Part shown: positions 4,709-6,413 of the stretch, one piece after another | Position numbering within the stretch: the first letter of the stretch is position 1 | Layout: each line of letters opens with the position of its first letter | Assembly (NCBI GenBank): GCA_946537565.1 | Contig: CAMNFW010000124.1 | Span: 1 to 6,413 of the forward strand | Direction of reading: 5' to 3' | Length of the DNA stretch: 6,413 nt | From: an uncultured Ruminococcus sp. | GTDB lineage: Bacteria > Bacillota > Clostridia > Oscillospirales > Ruminococcaceae | The notes under the pieces: model-generated | Databases searched by the model: none | Seen by the model: the letters and a program-made list of their open reading frames with translations, nothing else | Told to the model about the DNA's origin: nothing | Made by a program: the position numbers and the translations under genes

Positions 4709-6211
4709 ATGGCTAAGCGTGAGGTAAGCAGGCCAGGTATCAGGAATATTACCTGGTTCACATTAGCAATGATAGTAGGTTATGCGCTGATCGTAATAAT
4801 AGCGATAACAGTTGTATCCTTTCTTGCAATACGAAAAACAGATACTGTTCTGAAAAATAAAGTAATATCAATGGCTTCCTCGCTGAATGTGCAGATGAAG
4901 CTGAATATGAACAGCTATATTTCCCGTATGGAAACCATCGGCACTCTTGCATTTGGTGTCGAGGAGGCTTACACCTTCGATGCCACTGACCCGGACAATG
5001 ACGAGTTTGAGGCTATAAATGCAGAAAAAGTCATATCTGACAAGCTGTATAGCCTTTGCATTATGGAGAATTTTGTGGACTATGCAATTGTCTACAGCAA
5101 CAACCGCACCGTTGGAAAGCTTTCAAACGGAACTGCTTCCCTGTTTGGAAATACTATTTATGATCAGCTTCATTCAATGATAACACGTCAGCGCACAAAT
5201 GACGGCTGGGCTGCCGGATATAACGATGATTTCAGACGTATATACTATGTAAAGCGGATCCATGACAATGCGCTGCTGGTCATTTCCTTTTACTCAGTTG
5301 AACTGGAGGCGGTTTTTGATAATCCTGAAAATCTCAGAGGCATGGAAGTCCGCCTGACTAATGAAGATCAGATGATAATCTATTCCTCGGAGGCAGATGA
5401 GGTGGGAAAACCTCTGCCGGAGGAAATTTCCAGGAGAATAAAGAACGAATCCTCTGCAACTGTAATGGACAATGAATATCTTGTTTCAGTCAATTCCTGC
5501 GGTGATAACTGGTATGTAATCTGTTCCGTTCCCACGGATATAATACTCAACGAAAAAAATGAGATGAAGTATTATATAGCAGCTGTTGCATTTATTGCGG
5601 CATTATTGGCAGTTCTTTTAGGAACTGAGCTTTCGATAAGGATAACAAAGCCCGTTAAGAAGATAGTTTTCAGCCTCGACACTAAAGCAAGCATTGATCA
5701 GCTTACGGGTATACTTAATAAAAAATCTTTTGAGGAGTCAGCTGCAAGCTTTATTTCTTCCTCGCTTATGCTTGAAAAACACGCTGTGATAATTCTTGAT
5801 CTGGATAATTTCAAGGGAGTAAACGATACTCTCGGTCATGCTTACGGAGATATTGTGCTGACAAAGACCGGAAGTATACTTCGTGCAGCCTTTTCGACTG
5901 AAGATGTTCTTGGAAGAGTTGGCGGAGATGAGTTCTGCGTGCTGGTGAACAACTGTCCGGAGAATATCAGCTTTGAGAAGCATATCGAAGACCGCTGCGA
6001 GGCTCTTAGTCGGGAATTCAGGAATAATTATACCGGTGATAATGGCGATTACAAGATATCAGCAAGCATAGGAGTTGCGGTTTTCCCTGATCACGGCAGC
6101 AGCTTTGAAGAGCTTTATTCTGCTGCTGACAAGGCGCTCTACAGGTCAAAACAGCTTGGCAAGGATACATATACTATCTATGATAAATCAATGAAGGAGG
6201 AAGACAAATGA
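4709..6211 (+). CDS. Membrane diguanylate cyclase with extracellular Cache-like sensor region and GGDEF domain
   Basis: A 500-residue protein expected to make cyclic di-GMP from two GTP at the inner face of the membrane. It has a TM helix at about 15-40, an extracellular region at about 41-287, a second TM helix at about 288-308 and a GGDEF domain at about 329-491. The extracellular size and layout fit a double-Cache sensor, but this is inferred from architecture. The GGDEF domain looks active: DQLTGILNKKSF (330-341), the metal and substrate segment DLDNFKGVND (364-373), GHAYGD (376-381), RVGGDEF (403-409), SIGVA (453-457) and ADKALYRSK (473-481). The usual inhibitory RxxD site is STED (396-399), so product inhibition through it is probably lost. 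The linker from TM2 to GGDEF is only about 20 residues, with ITKPVKKI resembling the first half of a HAMP domain. The start is supported by AAAGGTGAT at 4697-4705. It overlaps the next gene by 4 nt. Confidence 0.92.
   Translation: MAKREVSRPGIRNITWFTLAMIVGYALIVIIAITVVSFLAIRKTDTVLKNKVISMASSLNVQMKLNMNSYISRMETIGTLAFGVEEAYTFDATDPDNDEFEAINAEKVISDKLYSLCIMENFVDYAIVYSNNRTVGKLSNGTASLFGNTIYDQLHSMITRQRTNDGWAAGYNDDFRRIYYVKRIHDNALLVISFYSVELEAVFDNPENLRGMEVRLTNEDQMIIYSSEADEVGKPLPEEISRRIKNESSATVMDNEYLVSVNSCGDNWYVICSVPTDIILNEKNEMKYYIAAVAFIAALLAVLLGTELSIRITKPVKKIVFSLDTKASIDQLTGILNKKSFEESAASFISSSLMLEKHAVIILDLDNFKGVNDTLGHAYGDIVLTKTGSILRAAFSTEDVLGRVGGDEFCVLVNNCPENISFEKHIEDRCEALSREFRNNYTGDNGDYKISASIGVAVFPDHGSSFEELYSAADKALYRSKQLGKDTYTIYDKSMKEEDK
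6194..6200 (+). promoter_or_regulatory. Ribosome binding site of the solute-binding protein gene, inside the cyclase coding end
   Basis: AAGGAGG lies 7 nt before ATG 6208, within the last codons of the cyclase gene. The start and the previous stop share ATGA (6208-6211), which fixes the start and implies translational coupling. Confidence 0.85.
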
Positions 6212-6413
6212 AATATTTCAAGCGTGTTCTTCCTTTGATGCTTTCTGTTTTTGTACTGACTTCATGCGCCGGCGACAAGGTAATAAAATCCCGGAAGGAG
6301 CAGACAGAGATCGTTTTTTCCTGGTGGGGAAATGACGCAAGAAATGAGTATACCGTTGCAGCGGTGGAGGAATTTGAAAAGCTTTATCCTGATATCAAAG
6401 TAAAGTGCAGCTA
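6208..6413 (+). CDS. Lipoprotein solute-binding protein, ABC sugar transporter type, N-terminal part only
   Basis: Only the first 68 codons are in the window. Residues 1-20 are a lipoprotein signal peptide: K2, K5 and R6, a hydrophobic stretch, and the lipobox LTSC, with C20 as the lipidated residue. After a short linker the mature protein starts with IVFSWWGNDAR and then EEFEKLYPDIKVK, the typical N-terminus of family 1 extracellular solute-binding proteins (SBP_bac_1/SBP_bac_8), most of which bind sugars or oligosaccharides for ABC importers. It overlaps the cyclase stop by 4 nt, so the two are co-translated. It may deliver solute to permeases encoded further right, act as the ligand-bound partner of the cyclase sensor, or both. 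The ligand cannot be told from this fragment. Confidence 0.88.
   Translation, partial: MKYFKRVLPLMLSVFVLTSCAGDKVIKSRKEQTEIVFSWWGNDARNEYTVAAVEEFEKLYPDIKVKCS

Overview
The window looks like chromosomal DNA of an anaerobic, low-to-mid GC Firmicute, most likely a Ruminococcus-type (Oscillospiraceae) plant-fibre degrader. Three things point there: a secreted protein with a C-terminal type I dockerin after a Thr-rich linker, NuoE/NuoF-like subunits of the kind found in electron-bifurcating [FeFe] hydrogenases, and AGGAGG-type ribosome sites with SigA-like promoters. The genus is inferred, not proven.

Layout. (1) 1-1802, minus strand: a two-gene run, hydC (NuoE-like, complete) then hydB (NuoF-like, C-terminus cut off by the window edge), driven by an extended -10 promoter at 1891-1919. 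(2) 1803-2152: AT-rich divergent intergenic region with promoters in both directions and several inverted repeats. (3) 2153-2815, plus strand: an unrecognised four-helix membrane protein with a charged tail, with its own consensus promoter and terminator. (4) 2816-3095: terminator, a second consensus promoter and a leader of about 115 nt. (5) 3096-4466: a secreted 456-residue non-catalytic dockerin protein built from InlB/Listeria-Bacteroides-type repeats. (6) 4467-4708: a strong terminator and a new promoter. (7) 4709-6413: a membrane diguanylate cyclase with an extracellular sensor region, overlapping by 4 nt the start of a lipoprotein solute-binding protein that runs off the right edge.

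How the parts relate. The hydrogenase genes serve fermentative redox balance (NADH and ferredoxin oxidation with H2 release), and their strongly ATC/GGC/CGT-biased codons suggest high expression. The dockerin protein would be secreted and docked on a cellulosome scaffold as a structural or binding component. The last two genes look like an extracellular nutrient-sensing pair: a lipoprotein that binds a solute (probably a sugar) and a translationally coupled c-di-GMP synthase with an extracellular sensor. Four transcription units are separated by visible promoters and terminators, so these modules are probably neighbours rather than one pathway. No tRNA, rRNA, CRISPR array, insertion sequence or phage gene was seen.
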